Position numbers and translations under genes: made by a program
From: Verrucomicrobiales bacterium
GTDB lineage: Bacteria > Verrucomicrobiota > Verrucomicrobiia > Verrucomicrobiales > DEV007
Length of the DNA stretch: 64,000 bases
NCBI GenBank assembly: GCA_016795385.1
Contig: JAEUHI010000036.1
Span: forward strand, 1-64,000
Direction: 5' to 3'
Notes under the pieces: model-generated
Databases searched by the model: none
Told to the model about the DNA's origin: nothing
What the model saw: only the letters and a program-made list of their open reading frames with translations
Part shown: positions 25,972 through 35,108 of the stretch, piece by piece
Layout: each line of letters opens with the position of its first letter
Numbering within the stretch: position 1 is the stretch's first letter

Positions 25972-27668
25972 AGACCAGATTCCTTCCACATCCAGGCCTA
26001 ATCCCGCCTTGCCTGGTCATGCTTTTTGTCGGGATTCTCTCGGCACAAGACCTGCCGATCCACCGGCTCCGCGACGCCCTTGAAAGCTGTCGGCAAGCGG
26101 ACCTGGAATGGCGGAAAAGCACGGGTATCGGGAACCTCCCTTCATTTGAAACCTTTTATCTCCGCGAGAATGACCCGCGCAGTCTGGGAGCCTCGTTTTC
26201 GGGTTTGGAACACTTGGCCAAAAAGACGGACTGGAGTGCGACCGACAAAACTTCCGCCAAAGCCTTCGCCGACCAATTTTCGAAATCGGCCCATGACCAG
26301 GTCAACAACCTGAAGATCCTCAATGGAAGGTCACGCTCGGGAAATGGCGAAAAGGAAAGGGAGTTTCCACGCAGACTCATCGAGAGCGGTATGCTCCGGG
26401 AAATCCATGCGGCGGTGGACTCGATGCCGATCGAAGCGCCTTCCCTATCCGCGCCAGCTCCTCCAACTGTGTCCGTGCCTGAAGTTTCGCGTTTGCGGGC
26501 CGATTTCGAAAAGGAGGAAGGTCGCCTTGACGATCCGCTCAACGCCTTGAACGAGCAATTCCGTGAATACCTCGCTAAGCAGAAGTTGGCTTACCAGGAA
26601 GCAGGCGACATCAAAGGATTCCTCGCCACGGAGGAGGTGATGGTGCAGTTCAAAGACACCCCCGGAATCCAGTTTTCCGACTTCGACGAAATCAAACGTC
26701 TGCAACAGATCCACCAGGACCGGTGGGAGACTCTGACGCGGGAACGTGAAACCTCCCGGAATAAACTCCTCCTCCGTTATCAAACCTTGTTTGAAAACCT
26801 CTCTACCGATCTGACCAAAGCTGGCCGCGTCGATGACGCGATGGTGGCGCTCACCGACGCCCGCAGACTCGGCACGCTTGCGACCTCGGGCGGCGATTCA
26901 GCGGGTGCGGCGCGGGCAGGCAACATGCCTGCATCTTCAAGCCCCCCCGTATCGCCACTATCCCCGGCCACTGCCGCGAACGAGTTCCAGGGCATGACTC
27001 TCGCCCCCGACTGGCTGCCCGAGCGTCTCGGAGTGGACCAAAATTACACCGAGGACCTGCGATACTACGCGGAAAGGGTCATTACGGGCGCCCCGCAGGG
27101 AGCGGCGACCACTCCGGATGTAATCTGGGGTGATCTGAAATGGCTGATGCCGGTGGACCTCGCGATCAAGAGCTTCGGAGACGTCTCGGCGGTGACCTCC
27201 TCCCGCATCACGAACCAATCCTTCCCGCACCATTCCCTGACTTTGCACGGATTCGACGCACGAATCGAGGATCTCGGCTATCGGTTCAACCGGGTCTTCC
27301 TGATCTCGGACATCAAGGGCCAATTGGTCAGCGTGCAGTTCGTGGCCCAGGCACCCAAAGTCACGGTATGGCTGCCGCATCCCGTAGAGGACCGGAATCC
27401 CGTCTACGATCTCGTCAACGTGAAGCGGAACGCGAGCACCGGAAACCAGGTTTCCTTCCAGATCATCGAAGCCGGGACCGGCGTGAAAATGATCAAGCTG
27501 GTCCTCCGCAAGCCGCTCGCCCGGATGGAGCTTCCACCCGGAGTCGGGCAGCCGCCGATCCAGGCCGTCCCGGTCGATTTGAAATGGCTCGAAGACTCGC
27601 ACTGGTATCTGCCCGCGCCCCTGGCGGCCCGATTCATTGAGATCGCCGACAAGGCCCTGCGGCGATGA
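25968..27668 (+). CDS. Protein B of the ECF-kinase cassette: secreted protein linking modules Y and X
   Basis: 566 residues from ATG at 25968, overlapping the stop of A (ATGA). Signal peptide at about 1-30 (CLVMLFVGILSAQ). Module Y follows (26057-26424: DALESCRQADLEWRKS, DPRSLGASFSGLE, LNGRSRSGNGEKEREFPR), found again in kinase C. Then module X (26481-26880: LRADFEKEEGRLDDPL, FREYLAKQKLAYQEAGD, KAGRVDDAMVALTDARR), shared with A. The last 230 residues form an unrelated beta-rich domain (MTLAPDWLPERLGVDQNYTE, WGDLKWLMPVDLAIKSFG) I do not recognise. A periplasmic adaptor joining A and C is an inference from the shared modules. Confidence 0.8.
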   Translation: MKTRFLPHPGLIPPCLVMLFVGILSAQDLPIHRLRDALESCRQADLEWRKSTGIGNLPSFETFYLRENDPRSLGASFSGLEHLAKKTDWSATDKTSAKAFADQFSKSAHDQVNNLKILNGRSRSGNGEKEREFPRRLIESGMLREIHAAVDSMPIEAPSLSAPAPPTVSVPEVSRLRADFEKEEGRLDDPLNALNEQFREYLAKQKLAYQEAGDIKGFLATEEVMVQFKDTPGIQFSDFDEIKRLQQIHQDRWETLTRERETSRNKLLLRYQTLFENLSTDLTKAGRVDDAMVALTDARRLGTLATSGGDSAGAARAGNMPASSSPPVSPLSPATAANEFQGMTLAPDWLPERLGVDQNYTEDLRYYAERVITGAPQGAATTPDVIWGDLKWLMPVDLAIKSFGDVSAVTSSRITNQSFPHHSLTLHGFDARIEDLGYRFNRVFLISDIKGQLVSVQFVAQAPKVTVWLPHPVEDRNPVYDLVNVKRNASTGNQVSFQIIEAGTGVKMIKLVLRKPLARMELPPGVGQPPIQAVPVDLKWLEDSHWYLPAPLAARFIEIADKALRR

Positions 27669-27747
27669 GACGGAACCTTGATCGCAGGAGTTGCATCGCG
27701 AATCAGGTTGCCTGAACCTAACTTGAACCCACCCGCCCCCCTGACGC

Positions 27748-30741
27748 ATGGATCCTTCCCTGCCGCCCGGCGACGATCCCTTTCACGGCAATCCGCCGAG
27801 CGACCTGCTGCGAGCGGCGATGGGGGCCGGAGCGTCTCCCGTGACCTCCCGCCCTCTCTGGCATCCCCCCGCACCGGACGAATTGGCGCTGCTCCTGCCG
27901 AGCTTTGCGATCACCCGTCTCATCGGCCGCGGGGGCATGGGAGCCGTTTATCATGGCATCCAGCTTTCGCTGGGGCGCGAGGTGGCGATCAAGCTGCTGC
28001 CTCCCGAGCTCGGCGCCGAGCCGGAGTTCGAGGCGCGCTTCCGACGCGAGGCCATGGCCATGGCGAAACTCAACCACCCGAACATCGTCCAGATTTTTGA
28101 TTTCGGCGAAACGGTGGGAGGTCACCATTACATCGTGATGGAATACGTCGATGGACCTGACCTCCGGCAGCTCATCCGCGACGGCGGGATTGATGCCAAG
28201 ACCGCACTCCAGGCGGTCGGACGGATCTGCGAAGCCCTCGAGTATGCCCATTCCGCGGGTTTCATCCACCGCGACATCAAGCCCACCAACATTTTCATCA
28301 GCAGCAAAGGCATGCTGAAGATCGGGGACTTCGGACTCGTCAAGCTGGTCGGGGAGGAATCGGTGAAGGAACACGCGGAGCTGCTCGGCATCACCTTCAC
28401 CGATGTCGTGGTGGGCACGCCTCACTACGTCGCACCGGAGCAATTGAATGGCTCCGGCCCGGTCGATCGCCGTGCCGACATCTACAGCCTGGGCGTCATG
28501 TTTTACGAGATGTTGACCGGATCCGTTCCCCGTGGCGCGTATCGGGCCCCCAGCGAACGGGTCGATGCCCTCGATGTGCGGATCGACGACGTCGTCTTCA
28601 AAGCCATGGAGGAGAATCCGGAAGAGCGTTATCAGAGCGCCGCCGATCTCCGTTCGGATATCGACCGCATTCAGTCGGGTACGGAGGCAACTCCACCGGA
28701 GAGTGGTCGGACCGGCTCTGCCCCGTCGTCGCGCTCTTCACTCACGGGATTCGGAGTGGCCATCCCCGTCATCCTCCTGGCGGCTTTTACCGGCGCGGCC
28801 TGGTGGTATCTGTCCGCCGGCAGCGCGAAAAAATCCACGAGTTCCGCATCGGCCATCGGTGTCGATCAGTCCCGGATCATTCCGACATCGCCCCGGGAAA
28901 AACCGTGGGTCCCGCTGCTGCCTTCGATCGATCCAGCCGTGGATGCCGTCAAAGGTCTCTGGGAAAAGATCGGAGACGAGATCCAAGGGTCCAATCCGGA
29001 CCGCCAACCGGGGCCGAGCCTGCTGATGCTACCCTATGAACCTCCGGAGGAATACGATTTCCGCATCGCCTTCACCACGCACGAAGGCAACTGTGAGGCC
29101 ACCCAAATCCTCAGCGCGGGGGGACGCCGATTCACTTGGGCCACGGCGAGCGGGCAAAAGGAGAAAGTGGCCGGATTCGACCTTGTCGGCGGCATGACCT
29201 GCATCCAGCGGGCCAACAGCTCCCTCCCCGGAGCCATCCCCGCCGCCCGCAAGCTACCCCACCGCCCCTTCGCCCACGTCAGGCACGAGTCGGTTGTCGA
29301 AGTGAGGCGCGACCGGGTCACCGCGTATGTGAATGGCGAAAAGTTGGTGGATTGGCCGACGCGCTACGAGGAGATGTCGATCGAACCCCAGTTCATGCTG
29401 CCAAGTCCCACCGCCCTCGGGGTGGGACTCTGGTGGAGCCGCACCACCTTCCACGACATCTCCGTGCGGGAGGTGAGCGGAAAAGGACAATGGATCCGTG
29501 AGGTGCCCGGCTCGAAGGCTTCACCGCCCGCCGCATCAGGGCCTTCCCATTCAATTGATCCCCTCCGGATCGCCCTGTCGGAATGTCGCGAACTGGATCG
29601 GAAATGGCGGGAGAGCGTGCTGGGCGCCCCCATGCCGGCGTTCGAGGTTTTTTTCGTGAGAGACGAAGATCCAAGAAGCCTCGGAGCCTCGTTTGTGGGA
29701 CTGGAGGCCATGTCGAAGAAGGAACGCTGGACGGCTTTGGACAAAAATGCAGCGGCAAGTTTTGCCTTCCAGTTCGCCAAATCGGCACAGGATTTGACGG
29801 ATAATCCAAGACTACTTGATGGGCGATCACGCTCCGGCGATGGAGACAAAGACCGGGAGTTCCCCCGTGAACTCATTGCCAGCGGTTTGACCGAAAGGCT
29901 CAAAGAAGCAGTGCATACCGTGATCACCGATGTGGATTTTGCGGAATCGGAACCGAACCGTGGCCCGAATCCGGAAGCGGTCATCCCGAACACAACACAA
30001 GCCAAAACCTCCGTTGATCCGAACAAGGCGACCAAAGACCTGCCCTTCGCCAACAGTCTCGGCATGAAATTCGTGCCCGTGCCGGAAACCGGCGTTCTCT
30101 TCTGCATTCATGAAACGCGATTCCGCGACTACGAAGCCTATGCCAGGGAAAATCCCGGGATCGCCAACAACTGGCGAAACCAGACCCACGACGGTTTCGT
30201 CATCACCTCGCGCGCCGGAGACCATCCGGTCACCTGGGTGAGTTGGTCGGAGACGAAAGCGTTCTGCGATTGGTTGAGCAAAAAAGAAGGGCGCCAGTAC
30301 CGCCTCCCCACTGACGCGGAATGGAAGTACGCGGCAGGGATGGCGGGTCGCCCGGACAAAGGAATTTCGAACGTGAGGCCCTACCCCTGGGGTTCGGAGT
30401 GGCCGCCTCCGCCCTCGGCGGGCAATTACAGCGACCAGAGTCGAAAGGCCAAAGCTCCCGCGCCATATCCTTCCGACTATCTGGAAAACTACGATGATGG
30501 ATTTCCCACGACGGCTCCGGTCATGAGCTTTGCACCGAACGAGTTCGGTCTCTATGATCTGGGTGGAAACGTGTGGGAGTGGCTGGAGGACAAGGAGAAA
30601 GAAACCGGTGGGGCCAGGCTCCGCCGGGGGGGATCCTGGCGCCTCGGTTCACAGGCCGATCTTCAGCTGTCCTATCTTCTCAGCAACGAACCGACCGCGC
30701 GTGACCCGATACACGGATTTCGTCTCGTCCTCGTTCCATGA
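27748..30741 (+). CDS. Protein C: transmembrane Ser/Thr kinase with module Y and C-terminal SUMF1/FGE-like domain
   Basis: 997 residues. Cytoplasmic Hanks-type kinase domain (about 50-310): GRGGMGAVYHG P-loop, VAIKLL, catalytic HRDIKPTN, DFG, activation-loop end GTPHYVAPEQL. All key residues are present. A transmembrane segment (about 335-357, GVAIPVILLAAFTGAAWWYL) puts the rest outside. Next comes a LamG-like beta domain (about 415-590), then module Y shared with protein B (about 603-727), then a sulfatase-modifying-factor/FGE-like domain (about 764-997: WVSWSETKAFCDWLS, YRLPTDAEWKYAA, NVWEWLEDKE, RGGSW, HGFRLVL). The Cys pair of true FGE enzymes is not apparent, so this part may bind ligand rather than oxidise Cys. 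Likely partner of the ECF factor at 23356. Confidence 0.93.
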   Translation: MDPSLPPGDDPFHGNPPSDLLRAAMGAGASPVTSRPLWHPPAPDELALLLPSFAITRLIGRGGMGAVYHGIQLSLGREVAIKLLPPELGAEPEFEARFRREAMAMAKLNHPNIVQIFDFGETVGGHHYIVMEYVDGPDLRQLIRDGGIDAKTALQAVGRICEALEYAHSAGFIHRDIKPTNIFISSKGMLKIGDFGLVKLVGEESVKEHAELLGITFTDVVVGTPHYVAPEQLNGSGPVDRRADIYSLGVMFYEMLTGSVPRGAYRAPSERVDALDVRIDDVVFKAMEENPEERYQSAADLRSDIDRIQSGTEATPPESGRTGSAPSSRSSLTGFGVAIPVILLAAFTGAAWWYLSAGSAKKSTSSASAIGVDQSRIIPTSPREKPWVPLLPSIDPAVDAVKGLWEKIGDEIQGSNPDRQPGPSLLMLPYEPPEEYDFRIAFTTHEGNCEATQILSAGGRRFTWATASGQKEKVAGFDLVGGMTCIQRANSSLPGAIPAARKLPHRPFAHVRHESVVEVRRDRVTAYVNGEKLVDWPTRYEEMSIEPQFMLPSPTALGVGLWWSRTTFHDISVREVSGKGQWIREVPGSKASPPAASGPSHSIDPLRIALSECRELDRKWRESVLGAPMPAFEVFFVRDEDPRSLGASFVGLEAMSKKERWTALDKNAAASFAFQFAKSAQDLTDNPRLLDGRSRSGDGDKDREFPRELIASGLTERLKEAVHTVITDVDFAESEPNRGPNPEAVIPNTTQAKTSVDPNKATKDLPFANSLGMKFVPVPETGVLFCIHETRFRDYEAYARENPGIANNWRNQTHDGFVITSRAGDHPVTWVSWSETKAFCDWLSKKEGRQYRLPTDAEWKYAAGMAGRPDKGISNVRPYPWGSEWPPPPSAGNYSDQSRKAKAPAPYPSDYLENYDDGFPTTAPVMSFAPNEFGLYDLGGNVWEWLEDKEKETGGARLRRGGSWRLGSQADLQLSYLLSNEPTARDPIHGFRLVLVP

Positions 30742-30800
30742 AAGGCGAAACCAATGGCAATGTCGCTTGAGGCGCGGCAACGCCAGTGGTCACAACCCTC

Positions 30801-32108
30801 TCAAGTCCCCGACAAGACCCTCTTGAAGACCGCATCGGTCGCCCGGGCCATCGCATCGCGGCTGTTGCTTTGTTCGACCCAATCGCGCCCCTGTTGGCCC
30901 AGCGCGGTGGCTTTGTCAGGATGCTCGAGCAAATCGGCGAGTTTGGCGGCGAGGTCGGCGGAGTCGTCGGGGCGACAGAGCAGTCCGCCGCCGCCCGACG
31001 CGATCATCTCGGGAAAAGCCCCGCGATCAGGCACGACGACGGGCAGACCACAGGCCATCGCCTCAAGGGCGTAGATGCCCTTCGGCTCGACAAAGCGGGC
31101 GGGCACGGTGAAGAGGTCGATGCCCTTGAGGAACTCCATTTTCGCCGCGGCATCGGGGGCTTCGAGATGACGGAAGCGCTCGGAGAGTCCCGCGGCCTCG
31201 ATGCGGGCGAGCTGAGTTGCGTAAAAGTCGCGGTCCTTCGGCGAAAGCCAGCCGCCGGCGTGGAAGCGGAGCGCCGGAAAACGCGGGGCGAGCTCGAGAA
31301 AAGCGCTCACGGCGAGGTCGAAGCCCTTTTCCGGTGAGAGGCGGGCGAAGTAGCCGAGGGTTTGTCCGGCGGGCCGGGCACGACGAGCGGCGAGGACTTC
31401 GTCGAATTCGGACACGGTCACGCCGAGCGGGGTGAGATGGAATTTCTCCGTCGGGATGCCTAACAAATCCCCCATGTGGCTCCGGTAATGTTCGGAGAAG
31501 GTGAGGAAACCATCGGTGGTCCGGGCGAGCTTGCGCATCTCGTCGAGGACGCCGGATTTCCACGGTTCGACGAGTTCGTCGAGAAAGACATCGTCGCCCT
31601 GCAGGGTCACGAGCACGGGTACGCCGAGTTCGCGCTTCAACGCGGGGATGGAGCCGCCGACGAGGAGGTTGGTGAGGCAGATCAGGTCGGGCTTCGCGAC
31701 GTCGCGCAGCCATTCGACGAGGCGCCGCACTTCCTTGCGCTGGTTGCCGTCCTCCCCTTTCACCATCGAGAGGGTGAGCGATCCGAGCTCCTTCGCGCTG
31801 ACGGAGAGGGCGCCGGAGGCGACGCGTTTGATGAGACGCGGATTGTCGAGCCAACGGTCGAGGAAGGCGGGGAGGTGGCGGAAGAGCGGGATCTTCTGCT
31901 GGAGGTAGACATTGATCCCCCCGAAGAAAACCTGGTCGACGGAGCGGTCCTCCTCGTCGACGCGGATGGGCGTGTAGAGCGGCAGCAGGGTGACGTCCCA
32001 TCCGAGCGCGGAGAGGCCCGCGGCGAGAGCGTTGTCGCGCAGACAACTGCCGCAATACATGCCGCCGGCTCCGGCGGTGAGGTAGACGACTTTGGGTGGG
32101 TGATTCAC
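30801..32108 (-). CDS. GT4-type glycosyltransferase
   Basis: 435 residues in the GT-B fold. The N-terminal half starts KVVYLTAGAGGMYCGSCLRDNAL, and the C-terminal donor-binding half has LGYFARLSPEKGFDLAVSAF and the family motif VEPKGIYALEAMACGLPVVVPD containing the Glu-x7-Glu pair. It transfers a sugar from a nucleotide-sugar donor to an unknown acceptor, in the cytoplasm. No polysaccharide cluster is nearby. It converges on the kinase gene (59 bp between stops) and its 5' end is close to the start of the propeller gene on the opposite strand. Confidence 0.9.
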   Translation of the reverse strand: MNHPPKVVYLTAGAGGMYCGSCLRDNALAAGLSALGWDVTLLPLYTPIRVDEEDRSVDQVFFGGINVYLQQKIPLFRHLPAFLDRWLDNPRLIKRVASGALSVSAKELGSLTLSMVKGEDGNQRKEVRRLVEWLRDVAKPDLICLTNLLVGGSIPALKRELGVPVLVTLQGDDVFLDELVEPWKSGVLDEMRKLARTTDGFLTFSEHYRSHMGDLLGIPTEKFHLTPLGVTVSEFDEVLAARRARPAGQTLGYFARLSPEKGFDLAVSAFLELAPRFPALRFHAGGWLSPKDRDFYATQLARIEAAGLSERFRHLEAPDAAAKMEFLKGIDLFTVPARFVEPKGIYALEAMACGLPVVVPDRGAFPEMIASGGGGLLCRPDDSADLAAKLADLLEHPDKATALGQQGRDWVEQSNSRDAMARATDAVFKRVLSGT

Positions 32109-32215
32109 GGCGAAGGAAGGAAAAAAGGTCCGAAAGGATACGTCGCGACGGCATCAATCCGCCAGTGAAACCGGCTCGCGTTTTCACGGTTTACCCTGCA
32201 ACATCTGGATTCGCC

Positions 32216-33763
32216 ATGAAAGTCGCCCTCTGCCTCCTCCTTTTCGCCTGGGTTGTGAACGTATCCGCCGACGATTGGCCGCAATGGCGTGGCCCGATGC
32301 GCAATGGCGTGGTGCCCGGCTCGGCCGATCTGCCGGAGACCCTGGGCGAGGAAAATGCCCCGGTGAAGCTCTGGGAAACCACGGAGGAGATCCCGAGCGA
32401 TCATTATGGTGGCCACGGCAGTGTCGCGGTGGCGGGCGGGAAGGTGTATCTCTCCCTCGTCTGGCACCGTGATCAGCCGACGGAGACGCGCCGCATCGAC
32501 GGGGACGTGCTCTCGAAGCTGGACTACCGGGGCACCGGATCGCTGCCGCCGGAGGTGGTGGAAAAAATGGAAACCGACCGTCAAAACCTGAGCCGTCGTC
32601 TTCGTGGCGAAGCGCTTGAGCAGTGGGCGCAGGAGTGGGTCGATGCGAACATCGATGAAAAGACGAAACTCTCCCTCGGAGGCTGGATCATCGGTCGCTT
32701 CAAGAAGGGCCAGACGGCGATTCCGCTTCAGGTCTACGAGACGCTGCGGACGGTCTCGAACCGGGTCTTTGAGAGTCAGGCCGAAGTCGAGGCCTGGGTG
32801 AACGAGCAGAAATTCGAACCCGCGATCCGCGATCAGATCATCGCGGCGATCCCGAATACGATGAAGGTGGCGGACGATGTCGTGATGTGCCTCGATGCCG
32901 CCTCAGGCTCGGAGGTCTGGCGCTTCAAAGCCCCGGGTTTCCCGAGCGGAAGGGCCTCCTCAAGCACGCCTGCGGTCGCCGATGGCAAGGTCTACGCGGC
33001 GCTGAGTGAAAAGCTGTATTGCCTCGAAGCGGATTCGGGCCAGGTCGTCTGGGAAAGCCCGCTCTCCGGCAAAAAGGGACCGGCTTCCTCGCCACTGGTG
33101 CTCGATGGGAAGGTCTACCTTCTCCAAAATGCTCTCACCGCATGGAATGCGGCCGACGGCTCCGAACTCTGGAAAAATGCGGAGGTGAAGGGCTCGAATT
33201 CCTCGCCGGTGGCTTGGAAACAGCTCATCATCGCCAATTCGCAAGGACAGGTGGTGGCGACCGATCGCGAAACAGGCACGACAGTCTGGTCGGTCCCAGG
33301 CGGCGGCGATGCGACACCGGCGGTGGTGAGGGATACTCTCGTCGTGACGAGCACGCTCGATGGGAAAAACCTCATCGCCTACGACCTCACCGAGACGGGC
33401 GCGAAGGAGCGCTGGGCGCACGGCTTTCTCGCGCAGCGCTACAGCGCCAGCCCGATCGTGCACGAGGGCTATGTCTACCACCTCTGCAGCGACCGGCACC
33501 TTTGTCTGGATCTCGCCACTGGCGCGGTGAAATGGGAGCGCCAGGCCCAGTCGTCGATTTCCTCGCCCTTGCTCGCGGATGGAAAACTCCTCGTTTATGA
33601 AAACCGGGGTGGTTTTGTCAGTCTCCTGCGTGCCGGCTCGGACAGTTACGAGGTCGTCGGCAAAGCGAAAGTCGGCGCGCTCTACTGCGCCTCCCCCGCC
33701 CTCGTCGGCAAAACAATCTACCTGCGCACCGCGAAGTCGGTGGCGGCTTACCAGTTCCAGTGA
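32216..33763 (+). CDS. Secreted PQQ-like beta-propeller protein
   Basis: 515 residues from the ATG at 32216 (signal peptide MKVALCLLLFAWVVNVSA). DDWPQWRGPMRNG is the hallmark N-terminus of PVC outer-membrane-assembly-like PQQ propellers. Blade motifs repeat: LDAASGSEVWRFKAPG, LEADSGQVVWESPLSG, TDRETGTTVWSVPGGG, LDLATGAVKWERQAQSS. The family includes BamB-like scaffolds and quinoprotein-like folds; no catalytic residue set for a dehydrogenase was seen, so a scaffold or binding role is likely. Divergent from the glycosyltransferase gene. Confidence 0.88.
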   Translation: MKVALCLLLFAWVVNVSADDWPQWRGPMRNGVVPGSADLPETLGEENAPVKLWETTEEIPSDHYGGHGSVAVAGGKVYLSLVWHRDQPTETRRIDGDVLSKLDYRGTGSLPPEVVEKMETDRQNLSRRLRGEALEQWAQEWVDANIDEKTKLSLGGWIIGRFKKGQTAIPLQVYETLRTVSNRVFESQAEVEAWVNEQKFEPAIRDQIIAAIPNTMKVADDVVMCLDAASGSEVWRFKAPGFPSGRASSSTPAVADGKVYAALSEKLYCLEADSGQVVWESPLSGKKGPASSPLVLDGKVYLLQNALTAWNAADGSELWKNAEVKGSNSSPVAWKQLIIANSQGQVVATDRETGTTVWSVPGGGDATPAVVRDTLVVTSTLDGKNLIAYDLTETGAKERWAHGFLAQRYSASPIVHEGYVYHLCSDRHLCLDLATGAVKWERQAQSSISSPLLADGKLLVYENRGGFVSLLRAGSDSYEVVGKAKVGALYCASPALVGKTIYLRTAKSVAAYQFQ

Positions 33764-33823
33764 CCGAACCGGGGACGACCGGCGGCATCTTCACGGCGCC
33801 CCCACATTTTTCGAAAAATCCAC

Positions 33824-33851
33824 TTTACAGACAGGTCTGTCTGTTTATCTT
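33824..33851 (+). promoter_or_regulatory. Promoter with embedded TetR-type operator (site 1)
   Basis: TTTACA (33824-33829) and TATCTT (33846-33851) with a 16-bp spacer make a plausible sigma70 promoter 11 bp before the TetR ATG at 33862. Within it, 33827-33844 reads ACAGACAGGTCTGTCTGT, with inverted half sites ACAGAC and GTCTGT. Its reverse complement differs from site 2 (34450-34467) at one base. Repressor binding would block polymerase. Confidence 0.65.
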
Positions 33852-33861
33852 GGAAACGTCG

Positions 33862-34419
33862 ATGAAAAAACCGAACGCCAAAGAACGCATTCTTGAGACC
33901 GCTGGAGAGCTCTTCTTCCAGCGCGGATATTCGGGTGTCGGCATCAACGAGATCATCGAAAAGGCGGGCACCGCCAAAGCGAGCTTTTACCAGCATTTCC
34001 CGTCGAAGGAATCGCTTTGTGAAGCCTGGCTGCAGGAAATGCACGACCGGTCGACCGACACTCATGCCCGCCTTCTCGGGAGTGATCTTTCCCCGCAGGA
34101 GATGGCGGCAGCCTATTTCACCCACCTCGCGGATTTCCTCAAAGCCGGCGATTTCCGGGGTTGCCCTTACTCGAACACGGGCGCGGTCTCGGATGAAAAC
34201 TGCTGCGGCATTCTCAAACTGATCCGACTTCACAAGGAATCCACCCGGAAATTCTTCCGGGAGATCGCGTCTCTTTCGATCCCGGATGCCGCCCGGGCCG
34301 AGGCCATCGGGGATCGACTTTTTGTCCTCTATTCCGGCGCCACCGCCGAGGCCCAAAATCTCAAAACTCTCTGGCCTGTGGAGATCGCCCGCGACGCGGC
34401 CGTCGAACTCCTCTCCTGA
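33862..34419 (+). CDS. TetR/AcrR family transcriptional repressor
   Basis: 185 residues from the ATG at 33862. TetR_N helix-turn-helix at about 8-52 (ERILETAGELFFQRGYSG, GINEIIEKAGTAKASFYQHF). The C-terminal ligand domain has FRGCPYSNTGAV, a motif of the YcdC/YxaF-like TetR group whose targets are often redox or drug-related. A longer frame upstream would run through the promoter and is rejected. Two nearly identical operator-like 18-mers lie on either side of the gene, so it probably represses itself and the ECF gene downstream. Confidence 0.92.
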   Translation: MKKPNAKERILETAGELFFQRGYSGVGINEIIEKAGTAKASFYQHFPSKESLCEAWLQEMHDRSTDTHARLLGSDLSPQEMAAAYFTHLADFLKAGDFRGCPYSNTGAVSDENCCGILKLIRLHKESTRKFFREIASLSIPDAARAEAIGDRLFVLYSGATAEAQNLKTLWPVEIARDAAVELLS

Positions 34420-34449
34420 AGTCCCCCCTTCCCTTTTTTTACCTTATTA

Positions 34450-34467
34450 ACAGACAGACCTTTCTGT
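34450..34467 (+). promoter_or_regulatory. TetR-type operator-like site 2, upstream of the second ECF gene
   Basis: ACAGACAGACCTTTCTGT differs by one base from the reverse complement of site 1. It lies 47-65 bp before the ATG at 34515, inside the AT-rich gap, where it could overlap the ECF promoter. The sequence is the same site in opposite orientation. Confidence 0.6.
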
Positions 34468-34514
34468 ATTCAATTCCTCCATTTTTTGAATCCCAAACGT
34501 AACCCATCCCGACC

Positions 34515-35108
34515 ATGAACGACCAGCACACCTTGAACCCCGATCTTTGGAACATCGAGCACCGCGACGCGCTCATCCGCTTCGCGCTGCAGCGAGTCAA
34601 GGATTACGGGACCGCCGAAGATCTCGTGCAGGAGACTTTTCTCTCCGCCTGGCACGGGCGCAGCCATTTCCGCGGCGATTGCTCGGAGCGCACCTGGTTG
34701 ACCGGCATCCTGCGGAACAAGGTCATCGATCATTATCGCCGCACCGCGAGGCGCCCGGCGATTCTGGCGACGGATCTCGATTCTCCGGAAACGGATGGAT
34801 CGGGCATCATTTCCTGGATGGATCGCCAGCCCGACCTGAAGGATCGCTACCTGCCCGGCGCGGCAACGGAACGTCATGAATTCATGAGCGATCTCGAGCA
34901 GGCCATCGACCGACTGCCTGCGAAAATGGCCGATGCCTTCCGCATGCGGGAGATCCAGGGGCGCTCGACCGAGGAAATCACCCGCGAACTGAAGATCTCG
35001 AAAGCGAATCTCTGGGTGCTGATCCATCGCGCCAAACAATCGCTGGGGGAATCGCTCTCCCACCAATGGTCCGATGTCGACCGCTTCGGCAGCCGCCTCG
35101 CGGCCTGA
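34515..35108 (+). CDS. ECF-type RNA polymerase sigma factor
   Basis: 197 residues. Region 2 at about 15-85 (RDALIRFALQRVKDYGTAEDLVQETFLSAW, WLTGILRNKVIDHYRR), region 4 at about 125-185 (DLEQAIDRLPAKMADAFRMREIQGRSTEEITRELKISKANLWVLIHRA). Length is standard. It starts 95 bp after the TetR gene, with operator site 2 in between, so it is probably under TetR control. The usual partner, a small anti-sigma gene, is not obvious: the 429 bp downstream holds only one weak small open frame. Confidence 0.92.
   Translation: MNDQHTLNPDLWNIEHRDALIRFALQRVKDYGTAEDLVQETFLSAWHGRSHFRGDCSERTWLTGILRNKVIDHYRRTARRPAILATDLDSPETDGSGIISWMDRQPDLKDRYLPGAATERHEFMSDLEQAIDRLPAKMADAFRMREIQGRSTEEITRELKISKANLWVLIHRAKQSLGESLSHQWSDVDRFGSRLAA

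Noticed and set aside
24100..27747. Similarity between the leader sequences before protein A (24150-24183) and before kinase C (27715-27747)
   Set aside because: Shared CTTGAACC-type words are too short to support an insertion or duplication.
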